Source: Chryseobacterium sp. SC28
GTDB taxonomy: Bacteria > Bacteroidota > Bacteroidia > Flavobacteriales > Weeksellaceae
Assembly (NCBI RefSeq): GCF_003932955.1
Contig: NZ_QOVY01000001.1
Location: forward strand, 248,001 to 312,000
Direction of reading: 5' to 3'
DNA: 64,000 bases
The position numbers and the translations under genes were made by a program. This document shows positions 33,430-42,759 of this stretch, piece after piece (within the stretch, counting starts at the first letter, position 1; each line of letters opens with the position of its first letter). The notes beneath the pieces are model-generated. The model was not told the origin of the DNA and made no database searches. It saw only the letters and a list, made by a program, of their open reading frames with translations.

Positions 33430-36400
33430 GATTCTGCTCAAAACCAGATTCACCTCATCCACATCGGTCACGTTCTCCTTTCGCATCATCAGCTGGTTGT
33501 TCTTTTCTTTCAACGTGGCTTCCTTTGGATTTTGTGTGAGGTATGCAATAATTTTTTTGAATTTCTCGCTTTGGTAGAATTTATCCTGAGGATTCTGCGG
33601 AAAATACCCGAGAAACACTTTGTTCTTGACCACCAATTTATCAAATCCAATTTCTGCGGCCAGCCATTTCAGCTGCACAGATTTCAGGAGATTAACGGCT
33701 TCTTCGGGCAATTCTCCGAATCGGTCTTTCAACTCATTTTCGAATTTTTGAAGTTCATCTGCATTTTGGATTTCAGCCAATTTCTGATACAGCGATAATC
33801 TTTCTTCTGTGGAACTCACGTAATGATCCGGCAGCATCAGCTCCAAATCTGTGTCGATATTGACTTCTTTATTGGATTTGAACAATTTCTGACGATCTTC
33901 TTCGTTCTCGAAAAGATTTTCAAAATCCTCATCATCCCGAAGTTCTTCCAAAGCTTCCTGCATTATTTTCTGATAGGTTTCGAAGCCCATCTCGTTGATG
34001 AAGCCGCTTTGCTCCGCGCCCAGCAGATCGCCTGCACCACGGATTTCCAAATCTTTCATAGCAATCTGAAAACCGCTGCCCAAATCCGAAAATTGCTCGA
34101 TAGCCTCCAATCGTTTTCTGGCATCAGAGTTCATCATATCAAACGGCGGCGTTATCAAATAGCAAAATGCCTTTCTGTTGCTCCGCCCCACCCGCCCGCG
34201 CATCTGATGGAGATCTGCCATCCCAAACCGGTGCGCATCGTTGATGAAAATGGTATTGGCATTCGGCACATCCACGCCACTTTCGATGATGGTTGTTGCT
34301 ACCAGCACGTCGTATTTTCCGTTCATAAAATCCAGCACGTTCTGCTCCAGCTGCTTGCCTTCCATCTGCCCGTGGCCGATGACGACTTTGGCATCGGGAA
34401 CCAATCTTTGGATGAGTCCTGCGATATCTTTCAGATTTTCAATCCTGTTATTAATGAAATAAACCTGACCATCGCGTTGGATCTCGTACGAAATGGCATC
34501 CCTGATAATCTCTTCGTTGAAACCTATAATGTGTGTTTCCACAGGCTGGCGGTTAGGCGGTGGCGTTTTGATCACCGAAAGATCGCGCGCTGCCATCAAA
34601 GAGAATTGCAAGGTCCTGGGGATGGGTGTTGCGGTCAAGGTCAGCGTATCGACGTTGGTTTTCATCGTCTTTAATTTATCTTTTACAGAAACGCCAAATT
34701 TATGCTCTTCATCAATGATTAATAAACCCAGATTTTTGAATTTCACCTTCTCCGAAGCCAACTGATGGGTTCCTATCACGATGTCGATTTTCCCGTCTTT
34801 GAGTCCGGCGATCGTTTCAGATCTTTGTTTCGCTGTTCGGAATCGGTTGAGATACGAAATATTGACCGGGAAATCCTTCAGCCGTTCTTTGAAACTTCTG
34901 TAATGCTGGAACGCAAGAATGGTTGTGGGAACCAGCACCGCGACCTGCTTGCTGTCTGTTGCCGCCTTGAATGCTGCCCGGATTGCGATTTCTGTTTTTC
35001 CAAACCCTACATCGCCACAGATCAGCCGATCCATCACGCCCTCGTCCTCCATATCTTTTTTGACATCCAAAGTCGCTTTTTCCTGATCCGGCGTATCTTC
35101 GTAAACGAAACTGGCTTCCAGCTCATTTTGAAGATAAGAATCGGGCGAGAATTGAAATCCTTTGGCTGTTTTCCGTTGCGCGTACAGCTTAATCAAATCA
35201 AATGCAATTTGCTTTACTCGCGCTTTTGTCTTTTGTTTTAGGGATTTCCACGCCGGAGAACCGAGTTTGCTCAGGACGATTTCTTTGCCTTCCGGTCCGT
35301 TGTATTTTGAGATTTTGTGAAGGGAATGAATGCTGACATATAGGAGATCGCCGTTTTTGTACACCAATTTGAAACATTCCTGAATTTTCCCATCATTGTT
35401 CACCTTTACCAATCCCATAAATTTTCCAATGCCGTGATCGATGTGGGCAATGTAGTCGCCCACTTTCAAAGACATCAGATCCTTCAACGTCAGCTGTTCC
35501 GATTTGGCAAAACTGTCTTTGGATTTGTAGCGCTGGTAGCGGTCGAAAATCTCGTGATCGGTGTAGATCAAAATCCGATGATCCAAATCCACAAAACCTT
35601 GATGAAGTTCGGATTTGAAACTTTTGAAAGGAATCTCGTGCTCCAGTTCTTCAAAAATCGATTGCAATCGTTCGCGCTGCTTCTCCGAGGAAAAAGAAAT
35701 CCACGTGTCGAAACCTTGATCTTGTTTTGCCTCCAGATCTTCAATGAGTAATTCGAAATTCTTGTGAAAACTCGGTTGCGGTTTTTGATTGAGCTGCACC
35801 GAAACGCTGTTGGAAAAAGGCAAAAGCTGAGAATGATGACGATGCGAACTGAAATCGATGGTCTTAAAACTGGTGAGCTTGCTTTGGAAATCGTTTTCGG
35901 AGATGAAAAGTTCCTGCGGCGTGCTGTGCTTGATATCTTTGCTGAGCCTCCCGAACTGATCCAATGCTTTCTCATAGAAATTCTTAACCTTGGCAAAACC
36001 GAGATCGAGATTTTTCGTAACCACAAAACTGTCCTTGGCAATAAGATCGAAGAATGAAACTTTGCTGCCGGAAACCGAAAAATTCATGTTGGAAACCAGC
36101 TGGAATTCCTTGATTTTTTCCATCGACAGTTGCGTTTCTATGTCAAAAGTCCGGATGCTTTCCACCTCGTTTCCAAAAAAGGTGATGCGGAAGGGTTTCT
36201 CACTCGAGAAGGAAAAAACATCGACGATCCCGCCACGAACAGAAAACTCGCCGGGCTCGGAAACAAAATCAGTCTGGTTGAACTGGTAATGCGTCAGCAA
36301 CTCATCTACGAAATCAAAATCCAGGCGATCTCCGACTTTGATCTGATGAGAAATGGCTTTGAAATCTTCTTTTTTCAGTACTTTTTCGGACAATGCGCCT

Positions 36401-36783
36401 ACATAAGCCACGATGACTTTGGGAGATTTTCCCGAATTAAGCTTATTGATGACTTCGGTTCTGAGAACCAGATTGGCATTTTGCGTCTTCTCGACTTGGT
36501 AAGGCTCCAGATGTGTTGCCGGGAAATAAAGTACATTTTCTTTCCCAAGCAAGTCTTCCAACTCCGAACTCGCATACAGCGCATCTTCCTTATCATCTGT
36601 GAGAAAAAGGATGTTTTTTTTGTGTGTCAAAAACAATTCTGCGGCGAAAATTGAGGTGGAAGATCCGGCGCTTCCTTTTATAGAAATATGATGATGAGTT
36701 TCTAATTGCGAAAAAATCTCTTTTCCAAATTCTTTCTGAAGCAAGCTTGGAAGCAGATTTTCGTTGATTTTTTTTAATACCAT
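33421..36783 (-). CDS. mfd: Transcription-repair coupling factor Mfd
   Basis: DNA translocase that removes stalled RNA polymerase and recruits UvrA to lesions. In order: UvrB-like N-terminal module (GSAGSSTSIFAAELF, TEVINKL), an RNA-polymerase-interacting CarD-like domain (about residues 440-500, VGDYIAHIDHGIGKFMG), superfamily 2 helicase with GDVGFGKTEIAIRAAF (about residue 590) and LLIIDEEHKFGV (about 690), TATPIPRTLQ, the second RecA lobe with GRVGRSNRKAF, and the C-terminal TRCF domain. 1120 aa, close to the E. coli length. Confidence 0.98.
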   Translation of the reverse strand: MVLKKINENLLPSLLQKEFGKEIFSQLETHHHISIKGSAGSSTSIFAAELFLTHKKNILFLTDDKEDALYASSELEDLLGKENVLYFPATHLEPYQVEKTQNANLVLRTEVINKLNSGKSPKVIVAYVGALSEKVLKKEDFKAISHQIKVGDRLDFDFVDELLTHYQFNQTDFVSEPGEFSVRGGIVDVFSFSSEKPFRITFFGNEVESIRTFDIETQLSMEKIKEFQLVSNMNFSVSGSKVSFFDLIAKDSFVVTKNLDLGFAKVKNFYEKALDQFGRLSKDIKHSTPQELFISENDFQSKLTSFKTIDFSSHRHHSQLLPFSNSVSVQLNQKPQPSFHKNFELLIEDLEAKQDQGFDTWISFSSEKQRERLQSIFEELEHEIPFKSFKSELHQGFVDLDHRILIYTDHEIFDRYQRYKSKDSFAKSEQLTLKDLMSLKVGDYIAHIDHGIGKFMGLVKVNNDGKIQECFKLVYKNGDLLYVSIHSLHKISKYNGPEGKEIVLSKLGSPAWKSLKQKTKARVKQIAFDLIKLYAQRKTAKGFQFSPDSYLQNELEASFVYEDTPDQEKATLDVKKDMEDEGVMDRLICGDVGFGKTEIAIRAAFKAATDSKQVAVLVPTTILAFQHYRSFKERLKDFPVNISYLNRFRTAKQRSETIAGLKDGKIDIVIGTHQLASEKVKFKNLGLLIIDEEHKFGVSVKDKLKTMKTNVDTLTLTATPIPRTLQFSLMAARDLSVIKTPPPNRQPVETHIIGFNEEIIRDAISYEIQRDGQVYFINNRIENLKDIAGLIQRLVPDAKVVIGHGQMEGKQLEQNVLDFMNGKYDVLVATTIIESGVDVPNANTIFINDAHRFGMADLHQMRGRVGRSNRKAFCYLITPPFDMMNSDARKRLEAIEQFSDLGSGFQIAMKDLEIRGAGDLLGAEQSGFINEMGFETYQKIMQEALEELRDDEDFENLFENEEDRQKLFKSNKEVNIDTDLELMLPDHYVSSTEERLSLYQKLAEIQNADELQKFENELKDRFGELPEEAVNLLKSVQLKWLAAEIGFDKLVVKNKVFLGYFPQNPQDKFYQSEKFKKIIAYLTQNPKEATLKEKNNQLMMRKENVTDVDEVNLVLSRILE

Positions 36784-36835
36784 CTTGTAAATAAGCGGTT
36801 ATGTTTTGTTATAAAATTTCTATATCCTTCACCTC

Positions 36836-36869
36836 ATTAGCCGAGATCGACAGCGGCAAATCGGCTAAT
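36836..36869. repeat. Nine-base inverted repeat in front of mfd
   Basis: ATTAGCCGA (36836-36844) and TCGGCTAAT (36861-36869), a perfect match with a 16-base spacer, 53 bases upstream of the mfd start. One of four palindromic elements in this gap. Confidence 0.6.
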
Positions 36870-36883
36870 TCGTTGGATTATGA

Positions 36884-36895
36884 TTTCACGTGAAA
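36884..36895. promoter_or_regulatory. Perfect 12-base palindrome in the mfd upstream gap
   Basis: TTTCACGTGAAA is a perfect palindrome of operator size. No regulator can be assigned. Confidence 0.5.
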
Positions 36896-36952
36896 AAATA
36901 TAAAATTCTTGGTGTTTAAAATTTGTACAATTAAATGTGTGTAAACAGGAAA

Positions 36953-36980
36953 ACGATTCCGAGCGCGTTCCCGGAATCGT
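36953..36980. repeat. Nine-base stem-loop in the mfd upstream gap
   Basis: ACGATTCCG (36953-36961) and CGGAATCGT (36972-36980), perfect, ten-base loop. On the minus strand it is followed by TTTCCTGTTT, a weak terminator-like tail. Confidence 0.55.
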
Positions 36981-36983
36981 AAT

Positions 36984-36997
36984 TCTTTGCAAAGATA
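36984..36997 (-). promoter_or_regulatory. Palindrome overlapping a minus-strand promoter box
   Basis: TCTTTGCAAAGA (36984-36995) is a perfect palindrome, and the minus strand reads TATCTTTG at 36990-36997, an exact TAnnTTTG box. Transcription from it toward mfd would give a leader of about 200 bases containing the other three palindromes. Confidence 0.45.
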
Positions 36998-37048
36998 CTA
37001 TTTTTCAGAAAAATTAGTTTTAATTTTACAATTCCCAAACATTCGAAA

Positions 37049-37426
37049 TTGAAATTGTCTTTAAAAATATGGTTCGGTTTCTGCTTTATGGTGCTAATCT
37101 TCATGCAATGCAAAGAAGATGAAGCCAATACTTTCCGGGCGTATGCAGAAGGGAAATTCACTTATACAGACGGGAAGTTTCTTCAGGATCCGATTCATCT
37201 GATTAGTAACAAAAAAATCATTGCAGAATCTTACCCCAAGGAAAGCGGAACTTTTGTCTTGGCAGGGCCGTATGAAAAAGGAACATACAAACTGCAACTG
37301 AAAAAATTCAAAATAAAATCTTTTTCCACCGAAACGGTCGGTTGCAAAATCTCTGCCGACTCTTTGAGTATCGAGATTCCCGATGGCGTGACTTATATTA
37401 TCTTTAACGATATTACCCTAAAATGA
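37049..37426 (+). CDS. Small lipoprotein, unknown function (TTG start)
   Basis: 125 aa. The best start is TTG at 37049, giving a normal lipoprotein signal: MKLSLKIWFGFCFMVLIFMQC with a lipobox ending in Cys21. A later in-frame ATG at residue 14 would cut the signal in half, and no ATG lies close upstream. The mature part is short and beta-rich. Its stop overlaps the next ATG by four bases (ATGA), so the two products probably work together. Confidence 0.72.
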   Translation: MKLSLKIWFGFCFMVLIFMQCKEDEANTFRAYAEGKFTYTDGKFLQDPIHLISNKKIIAESYPKESGTFVLAGPYEKGTYKLQLKKFKIKSFSTETVGCKISADSLSIEIPDGVTYIIFNDITLK

Positions 37427-38037
37427 TAAAAAAAGGGGTTTTGTTTTTTATTTTACTGTTCTCCATTTCTATGCCGGCTCAGCGCAGGAAACGAAGTTGG
37501 ACCGAGAATGTTACATTTTCCGTGGATCCTCACGTGAAGGTGATGACGTCTCCTGGCAACAATTTTTTAGGCGATGCTTTCGACTATTTCTATGGTTTCG
37601 GGCTCGGGCTCAATGCTAATCTGTATCGTAATTTTGGTTTGGGAGTAGAATACACCTACTTTTTGGCCAACTTGAAGAAACCCGAACTTTCGGGCTATCT
37701 GGGCGCGCCATCTATGAATAATTTTGACTGGTACCTCTTTCATAAGGATAAGATCTCGGAAGCTTTTTCCGTGGAAGAAAGTTTGGGATACAGTACTTAC
37801 CGAATGAAAAGTCCTTTCTTGGACGGCTCCGGTAAATTTTCAGAAGGCAACGGGGGGCTTAACTTTGGCGCAAAGGCTGTCTTGGTTTTGGATGCCGAAG
37901 GTTATCAAGCTGTCGTTTTTGGCGCCAAAATTAATTTTTATAATGCCAAAATTGGAAATCAAAATCCCGATATCGAAAAATTTTATTCCGAAGCCACTTT
38001 ATTGAACTTCAGCGCGGCCTATCGGATTACTTTTTAA
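37423..38037 (+). CDS. Exported protein, probable outer-membrane beta-barrel
   Basis: 204 aa with a Sec signal (MIKKGVLFFILLFSISMPAQ) and alternating strands such as FGLGLNANLYRNFGLGVEYTY and YQAVVFGAKINFY, ending in an aromatic residue (YRITF) as outer-membrane barrels do. Translationally coupled to the lipoprotein gene. No named family recognised. Confidence 0.75.
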   Translation: MIKKGVLFFILLFSISMPAQRRKRSWTENVTFSVDPHVKVMTSPGNNFLGDAFDYFYGFGLGLNANLYRNFGLGVEYTYFLANLKKPELSGYLGAPSMNNFDWYLFHKDKISEAFSVEESLGYSTYRMKSPFLDGSGKFSEGNGGLNFGAKAVLVLDAEGYQAVVFGAKINFYNAKIGNQNPDIEKFYSEATLLNFSAAYRITF

Positions 38038-38234
38038 GCCAGTTTGGATTCTGCTTTAAATTCAACAGTAAAAAAATTCGGCTTTCTGATAAACAAAAAA
38101 CGATCTTCTGCGCAAATGATAATTCTGTTATCACTTTTTGTGCAACATCATTTTTTTAAGAAATTTATAAGACCTCTTGATTATTTGGTTCGCGATTTGT
38201 TTATGAAATATTACAATCTGAAAAATCCAATGTC

Positions 38235-38579
38235 ATGAATAATCCGGAACCTATGCTTACACTTTCTCAAGTGATGGAAAAGCTGAGACAAAAAGGAATT
38301 ACCAAAGAAATTCTGATGAACGAAGACAAACAATTCGTCCTGCGTGATGAAGGAATCGTTTACAAGCCCGAAGACCTTAAAATCATAAAAACTTACAGGT
38401 TCGAAGGCGCCAGTGACCCGGCAGACAACGCGGCATTATACCTCCTCGAGGATGTCTATGGCAACAAAGCCATGATTATAGATTCATACGGTGCCAACAG
38501 TAATTATAGTGGGCCGGAGTTTGATGAATTTTTGAAAAAAATAGAAGAAGACGAGGAAAAAGAAGAATACGATTTTTAG
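38235..38579 (+). CDS. Small conserved protein of the family often mislabelled phosphoribosylpyrophosphate synthetase
   Basis: 114-aa cytoplasmic protein: a helical start LTLSQVMEKLRQKGITKE, then KTYRFEGASDPADNAALYLLEDVYGNKAMIIDSYG, and an acidic Glu/Lys tail. The pattern YRFEG..(N/D)P.D...LY......G...DAYG matches a small flavobacterial family I recall being annotated as a PRPP synthetase. It has no PRPP synthetase motif, so that name should not be carried over. The 197 bases before it hold no gene I trust. Confidence 0.75.
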   Translation: MNNPEPMLTLSQVMEKLRQKGITKEILMNEDKQFVLRDEGIVYKPEDLKIIKTYRFEGASDPADNAALYLLEDVYGNKAMIIDSYGANSNYSGPEFDEFLKKIEEDEEKEEYDF

Positions 38580-38604
38580 AATTCCGTTTTTACTTTTTTA
38601 TAGA

Positions 38605-38638
38605 AACCCTGCCTTGTAACAAGACGGGGTTTTGTTTT
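38605..38638 (+). terminator. Terminator after the small conserved gene
   Basis: AACCCTGCCTTG and CAAGACGGGGTT form a stem with one mismatch and a three-base loop, followed by TTTGTTTTT. It reaches the stop of the convergent AsmA-like gene. Confidence 0.8.
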
Positions 38639-40650
38639 TAGATTTTGATGATCACCAAGGTTTTCTTGAGTCCGTCTTCGATACCCTTCCAGTACAAGTT
38701 GAAGAAGGATCTTTGTTTATTTCGCACCACGTTGACATCTACCGATTCGGGGAATTTCTGAGAATCTTTCTTTACCAACAAGTTGGCCACGCCGGTCACG
38801 AACTTCTTTTTCTTTTGCGTGTCTTTGTCGAGAACCGTCACTTTCAGATCTTCGTGCGTTATTTTGAATTTGCCGTTCATCATATCATTATTACCCTTGA
38901 AATCATAACTGAGACTCGTAATCTTGCCCGTGGCGGTGATATGCAAATAGGGTTTGATGAATGGCGAGATGTCTGGCGCCGGCAAATCCTTGATGTAGCC
39001 GCCGATCGTAAAATTGTCCTGCAGATCTGCCGTATCGAATTTCCAGTCCACCAGCATTGGCGACGAATCCATAAAATGACAAGTGATATGGATGGGAACT
39101 TTGGTTTCTGCGCCTTTCTTTTTATTAGAATTAAGATTTTTGACGTTCATATTGAAGCGCGTAAAGATCACTTTCCCGGGTCCGTTGGAGTCCGGTTTGT
39201 CTTCTTCGTACACGAGCTTGGAGTTTGTAAGATTCAGATTATCAACTATCAAAGGGAATTTTATGGTTCGTAGCAACTTGGAATATAGCAGTTTTTCTTT
39301 GGGATTGTCTTTTGGGATTTTGCTCCGGAAGATGTTGGCGTCCACTTGGTTCAATCTCGCAGATTTCAGATGGACATCCAATTCTTTTTCGTAAGTCCAA
39401 TGGAGACCGGAAAGCAAGATTCTGCCGGCCTTGATATTGAACTGATCGTTCTCCATCGGAATGGTTTTCACAAACTGGGCGCGCGACATCTTAGGGATCA
39501 TTTTAAAATTCACCAAATCAACCACTTGTGGCGTTAAACTAAAACTTGCCAATGTCAAATTATAATATTTTCCGGCATCGTAGAAAAATGTATTCCCGGT
39601 GATTTTGTAATCTGCAAATTTGAGCGGTAATTTATTTTTAGACGTTTCTTGGTCTATGACGAACTCCTTCACATTCGCATCAAATTTTGCGAGGCTAAGA
39701 AATCTTTTACCATAGCCGTCCAAAAGCGAAAATTGTCCGTTCCTGATGTCCACATTTGTAAAATTAAAATCGATGCCCTTCTTGCTCTTCTGATTGGGTT
39801 TCTTAATGACTTTCTGCAAGCGATTCTGAATAACGAATTGAGGATTAAGGAAATAGGCATTTGTCAAATTAATTCTGGTTCTTTCTACCAGCACATCGTC
39901 GAACGAAGCTTTTTTGCTTTTGATGCTGAAAAGACTTTTTTGCTGGGTAAACCGCTTTTCCCAGTCTTTAAAATCTAAAACCGACTTCAGTTCAAAATCG
40001 CTGATTTCCAAATGACCATCTGCGGTGCTTAAATCCTCCGACGTGACGATATAAACATCGCTGATCCTAAGAAAAAAGTCCTTAGCAGAAATATTGTAGC
40101 TATCAAGAGTAAAAGGTAGCTCGTCCGGATTATCACTGAGTTGCAGATTGTTGACCCCAAGATTAAGATTTTTGGAAGAGAAAACCTTCGTGCGCTCGGC
40201 TCTTATTACTTCGATATTTCCCTTTGTAATGTCAATATTTCTGATGACAAAGGGCATCCTTTCCTTTGCAGAATCTTTGGTTTTGGGCTCGGCAAGCCGA
40301 ATTTTTAGATTAGGATTGGTAAGCCGTACAGAGTTGGTATTGATTCTCTTGTTTTTTATTAAATCAACAATAGCTAATCTGCTGATTTTCAATGCATCCA
40401 GACGCCCATCGAGCGCTATGATTTTCTTATTGGCAGAATCTTTTGATTTAATTAGAATATCCGTTGCAGAAATGCTTCCACTCAGAATCTCGACGTCGAG
40501 AGATTTGTAAGTGATTTCGTAAGGCGTTTTGTTTTTGATATAATCCGGCAGCTGATATTTCAGCCAAAGACTGAATCCGACATTCAGGACTAAGATCAGC
40601 AGCAAAAGACTTCCAAGGGCGATTGCGGTAATTTTTAAAGTTTTTTTCAT
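38638..40650 (-). CDS. AsmA-like (DUF748-related) envelope protein
   Basis: 670 aa from the ATG at 40650: a basic N terminus, one membrane helix (about residues 5-27) and a long periplasmic region of beta-strand repeats such as YKSLDVEILSGSISATDILI and NITKGNIEVIRA-type segments. The architecture is that of AsmA/TamB-like bridge proteins implicated in lipid movement to the outer membrane; the detailed role here is unknown. A TTG start at 40698 would overlap the DUF2797 stop but adds 16 residues before the anchor, so ATG is preferred. Confidence 0.82.
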   Translation of the reverse strand: MKKTLKITAIALGSLLLLILVLNVGFSLWLKYQLPDYIKNKTPYEITYKSLDVEILSGSISATDILIKSKDSANKKIIALDGRLDALKISRLAIVDLIKNKRINTNSVRLTNPNLKIRLAEPKTKDSAKERMPFVIRNIDITKGNIEVIRAERTKVFSSKNLNLGVNNLQLSDNPDELPFTLDSYNISAKDFFLRISDVYIVTSEDLSTADGHLEISDFELKSVLDFKDWEKRFTQQKSLFSIKSKKASFDDVLVERTRINLTNAYFLNPQFVIQNRLQKVIKKPNQKSKKGIDFNFTNVDIRNGQFSLLDGYGKRFLSLAKFDANVKEFVIDQETSKNKLPLKFADYKITGNTFFYDAGKYYNLTLASFSLTPQVVDLVNFKMIPKMSRAQFVKTIPMENDQFNIKAGRILLSGLHWTYEKELDVHLKSARLNQVDANIFRSKIPKDNPKEKLLYSKLLRTIKFPLIVDNLNLTNSKLVYEEDKPDSNGPGKVIFTRFNMNVKNLNSNKKKGAETKVPIHITCHFMDSSPMLVDWKFDTADLQDNFTIGGYIKDLPAPDISPFIKPYLHITATGKITSLSYDFKGNNDMMNGKFKITHEDLKVTVLDKDTQKKKKFVTGVANLLVKKDSQKFPESVDVNVVRNKQRSFFNLYWKGIEDGLKKTLVIIKI

Positions 40651-40694
40651 CTGATTTTTTCTAAACTTATAAGTTACTAAAAACCGTTCCAACT

Positions 40695-41486
40695 TCAAAC
40701 CGTCAGCTCCACCACGTAACCCTCATGCGCTCTCACATTGATAAAATCGCCGCCCTCAAAAGAAAGATATTGACCTTTTATGCCATTCAACACACCCTTG
40801 AAGTCGGGCTTTTTGTCCAGAGTAAAAATATTGATATTTTCGGGCTTCTCATAAGGAAAATCCAGTTTGATAATCTGATCGTCCCTTACCGCAAATTTCT
40901 TAAAATCGTTGGGAAAATAGTCGGCAATTTTGTTTCGGAAATCGATCAGATCCAAAGTGTCTTCGTAATCGTCTGCGAGCATTTTCTTCGGATTGGTTTT
41001 GTCGGCCACGTGTTTTTTCAGTTCCAGTTCTATCATTCCCGCTTCGTATCGGTTATCGGTCACGGCGATGGGCAGGGCAAAAGTCGCGCCCTGATCTATC
41101 CATCTCGTCGGGATCTGGGTGGCTCTGGTAACGCCCACTTTCACGTCACCCGTATAGGCCAGGTAAACAATATGCGGAACCAATTGGATTTCTTTTTCAA
41201 CCTCCAGATCTCTTTCTGCAACGCCAAGATGGGCGGTTGATAACTCCGGGCGGATGATCGTATCGCTGGCATAAGGGCTTTCGAAAAAGCACTTTTTGCA
41301 GAACCCCATCCGGTATATTTTTTCGTCGCTGCCGCAGTTCACGCATTCGTAACCAATATGTTTGAGGTGTATTTCTTTCCCAAAAAGCTGGTTCATATTG
41401 ATGAGATCGTCATTCAGGTTCAGATAATATTGGATGGGTTTGCCATTTTGAGAAATCATTTTTAGGATTTTTCCGGAGAATTGCAT
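40695..41486 (-). CDS. DUF2797 domain protein
   Basis: 263 aa. A four-cysteine zinc-finger-like element (YECVNCGS...GFCKKCFFESP, residues about 47-70) is followed by HIVYLAYTGDVKVGVTRATQIPTRWIDQGA, the hallmark of DUF2797, which resembles GIY-YIG-type cores in length and pattern. No function is established. Followed 45 bases later by the AsmA-like gene. Confidence 0.85.
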   Translation of the reverse strand: MQFSGKILKMISQNGKPIQYYLNLNDDLINMNQLFGKEIHLKHIGYECVNCGSDEKIYRMGFCKKCFFESPYASDTIIRPELSTAHLGVAERDLEVEKEIQLVPHIVYLAYTGDVKVGVTRATQIPTRWIDQGATFALPIAVTDNRYEAGMIELELKKHVADKTNPKKMLADDYEDTLDLIDFRNKIADYFPNDFKKFAVRDDQIIKLDFPYEKPENINIFTLDKKPDFKGVLNGIKGQYLSFEGGDFINVRAHEGYVVELTV

Positions 41487-41610
41487 TTTTTGTTTTAAAT
41501 TTATATTCGGATTAAAAATAGGAATTATAAATCAATTCACAACCTGATGCTATTCTTAAAAAAATCATTTTTATTTTAATTCTTATCTTCGCAACACATT
41601 TCGATGGTTT

Positions 41611-42642
41611 ATGAATTATCTTATCACCGGCGGAAGCGGATTTATAGGTTCTCACCTGGTAGAACACCTCTTGAAAAATAGACATTCTGTCATTAACATT
41701 GACAACTTCGACCAATTTTACGATTATAAAACTAAAATCAAAAATACCTTAGAATCGTTGGGTTCGAACGCTGAATTTAATTTTACAAAGAAAGACGAAG
41801 ACATTCGAAAATTAGCAACTGAAACAAAATCAGACCATTACCAACTCTATTATCTGGACATCCGTGACAAAAACGGCCTGAAAGAGATTTTCCGGAATCA
41901 TAAAATCGATGTTGTGATTCATCTGGCGGCGCTTGCCGGCGTGCGCCCGTCTATTGATCGGCCTTTGGACTACGAAGAAGTCAACATCCGCGGCACGCAA
42001 AACCTTTGGGAGCTGTGTAAAGAATTCGGAATCAAAAAATTCATTAGCGCTTCATCTTCAAGTGTTTACGGTAATAATGAAAAAATTCCGTTTTCCGAAA
42101 CCGATAATGTAGATCGCCCGATTTCGCCTTATGCAGCCACCAAAAAATGCGTGGAAGTGTTGGGTCACGTCTATCATCATCTTTATGAAATCGATATGAT
42201 CCAGCTGCGCTTTTTCACCGTTTACGGACCGCGACAAAGACCCGATCTGGCGATCCACAAATTCGCAAAACTCATTTCCGAAAACCAAGAAATCCCTTTC
42301 TACGGCGATGGTTCTACGGCTAGAGATTACATTTTTATCGATGATATTATTGACGGCGTGTCGAAATCCATAAAATATCTTGAAACCAATGAAAAGGTTT
42401 ACGAAATCATCAATCTTGGCGAAAGTGAAGTGGTTACATTAAACGAAATGCTTTCTGTTTTAGAAAAAGCAATGGGCAAAAAGGCTCTTAAGAAAATGCT
42501 GCCGATGCAACCGGGAGACGTCGCGAAAACCAATGCAGACATTACAAAAGCGAAGGCGCTGATCGGGTATTCGCCTGCCACCAACTTCAAAAATGGCATA
42601 AAAAAATTTGTGGAATGGTTTTTGGGAAATGCTCATCCATAA
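41611..42642 (+). CDS. NAD-dependent epimerase, UDP-glucuronate 4-epimerase-like
   Basis: Extended short-chain dehydrogenase of nucleotide-sugar metabolism, 343 aa. The NAD-binding motif is ITGGSGFIGSHLVEHLL at the N terminus; the catalytic Ser-Tyr-Lys set is in SASSSSVYG and SPYAATKKCVE; RFFTVYGPRQRPDLAI follows. The overall pattern fits CapI-type UDP-glucuronate epimerases, but other UDP-sugar specificities are possible. Its start is preceded by a near-match promoter box TATCTTCG (41584-41591). Supplies sugars for polysaccharide or lipopolysaccharide. Confidence 0.9.
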   Translation: MNYLITGGSGFIGSHLVEHLLKNRHSVINIDNFDQFYDYKTKIKNTLESLGSNAEFNFTKKDEDIRKLATETKSDHYQLYYLDIRDKNGLKEIFRNHKIDVVIHLAALAGVRPSIDRPLDYEEVNIRGTQNLWELCKEFGIKKFISASSSSVYGNNEKIPFSETDNVDRPISPYAATKKCVEVLGHVYHHLYEIDMIQLRFFTVYGPRQRPDLAIHKFAKLISENQEIPFYGDGSTARDYIFIDDIIDGVSKSIKYLETNEKVYEIINLGESEVVTLNEMLSVLEKAMGKKALKKMLPMQPGDVAKTNADITKAKALIGYSPATNFKNGIKKFVEWFLGNAHP

Positions 42643-42736
42643 GCTACCTTCAAAATTGTTTAAATGTTAAATGAAATAATATTTAAATATTATTGAAAAT
42701 CAGTAGAAAAGTATATCAAATTATCGCCTATTTTTT

Positions 42737-42744
42737 TACTTTTG
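42737..42744 (+). promoter_or_regulatory. Putative -7 promoter box of the DUF2795 gene
   Basis: TACTTTTG, an exact TAnnTTTG match, ending 15 bases before the ATG. Confidence 0.5.
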
Positions 42745-42759
42745 CAAAAAATTTGAATT

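Noticed and set aside
33823-34674. 283-residue antisense frame in mfd
   Set aside because: Shadow of a highly conserved gene.
38044-38238. Possible 64-residue gene overlapping the next ATG by four bases
   Set aside because: It starts with TTG, has no domain or signal, is Lys/Phe-rich as expected of random AT-rich sequence, and no promoter supports it.
38235-38579. Phosphoribosylpyrophosphate synthetase
   Set aside because: At 114 residues it lacks the PRPP-binding motif; the name appears to be a propagated misannotation.
40651-40698. TTG start of the AsmA-like gene overlapping the DUF2797 stop
   Set aside because: The ATG at 40650 begins right at the basic N terminus and membrane helix, as expected for the family; coupling from TTG remains possible but less likely.
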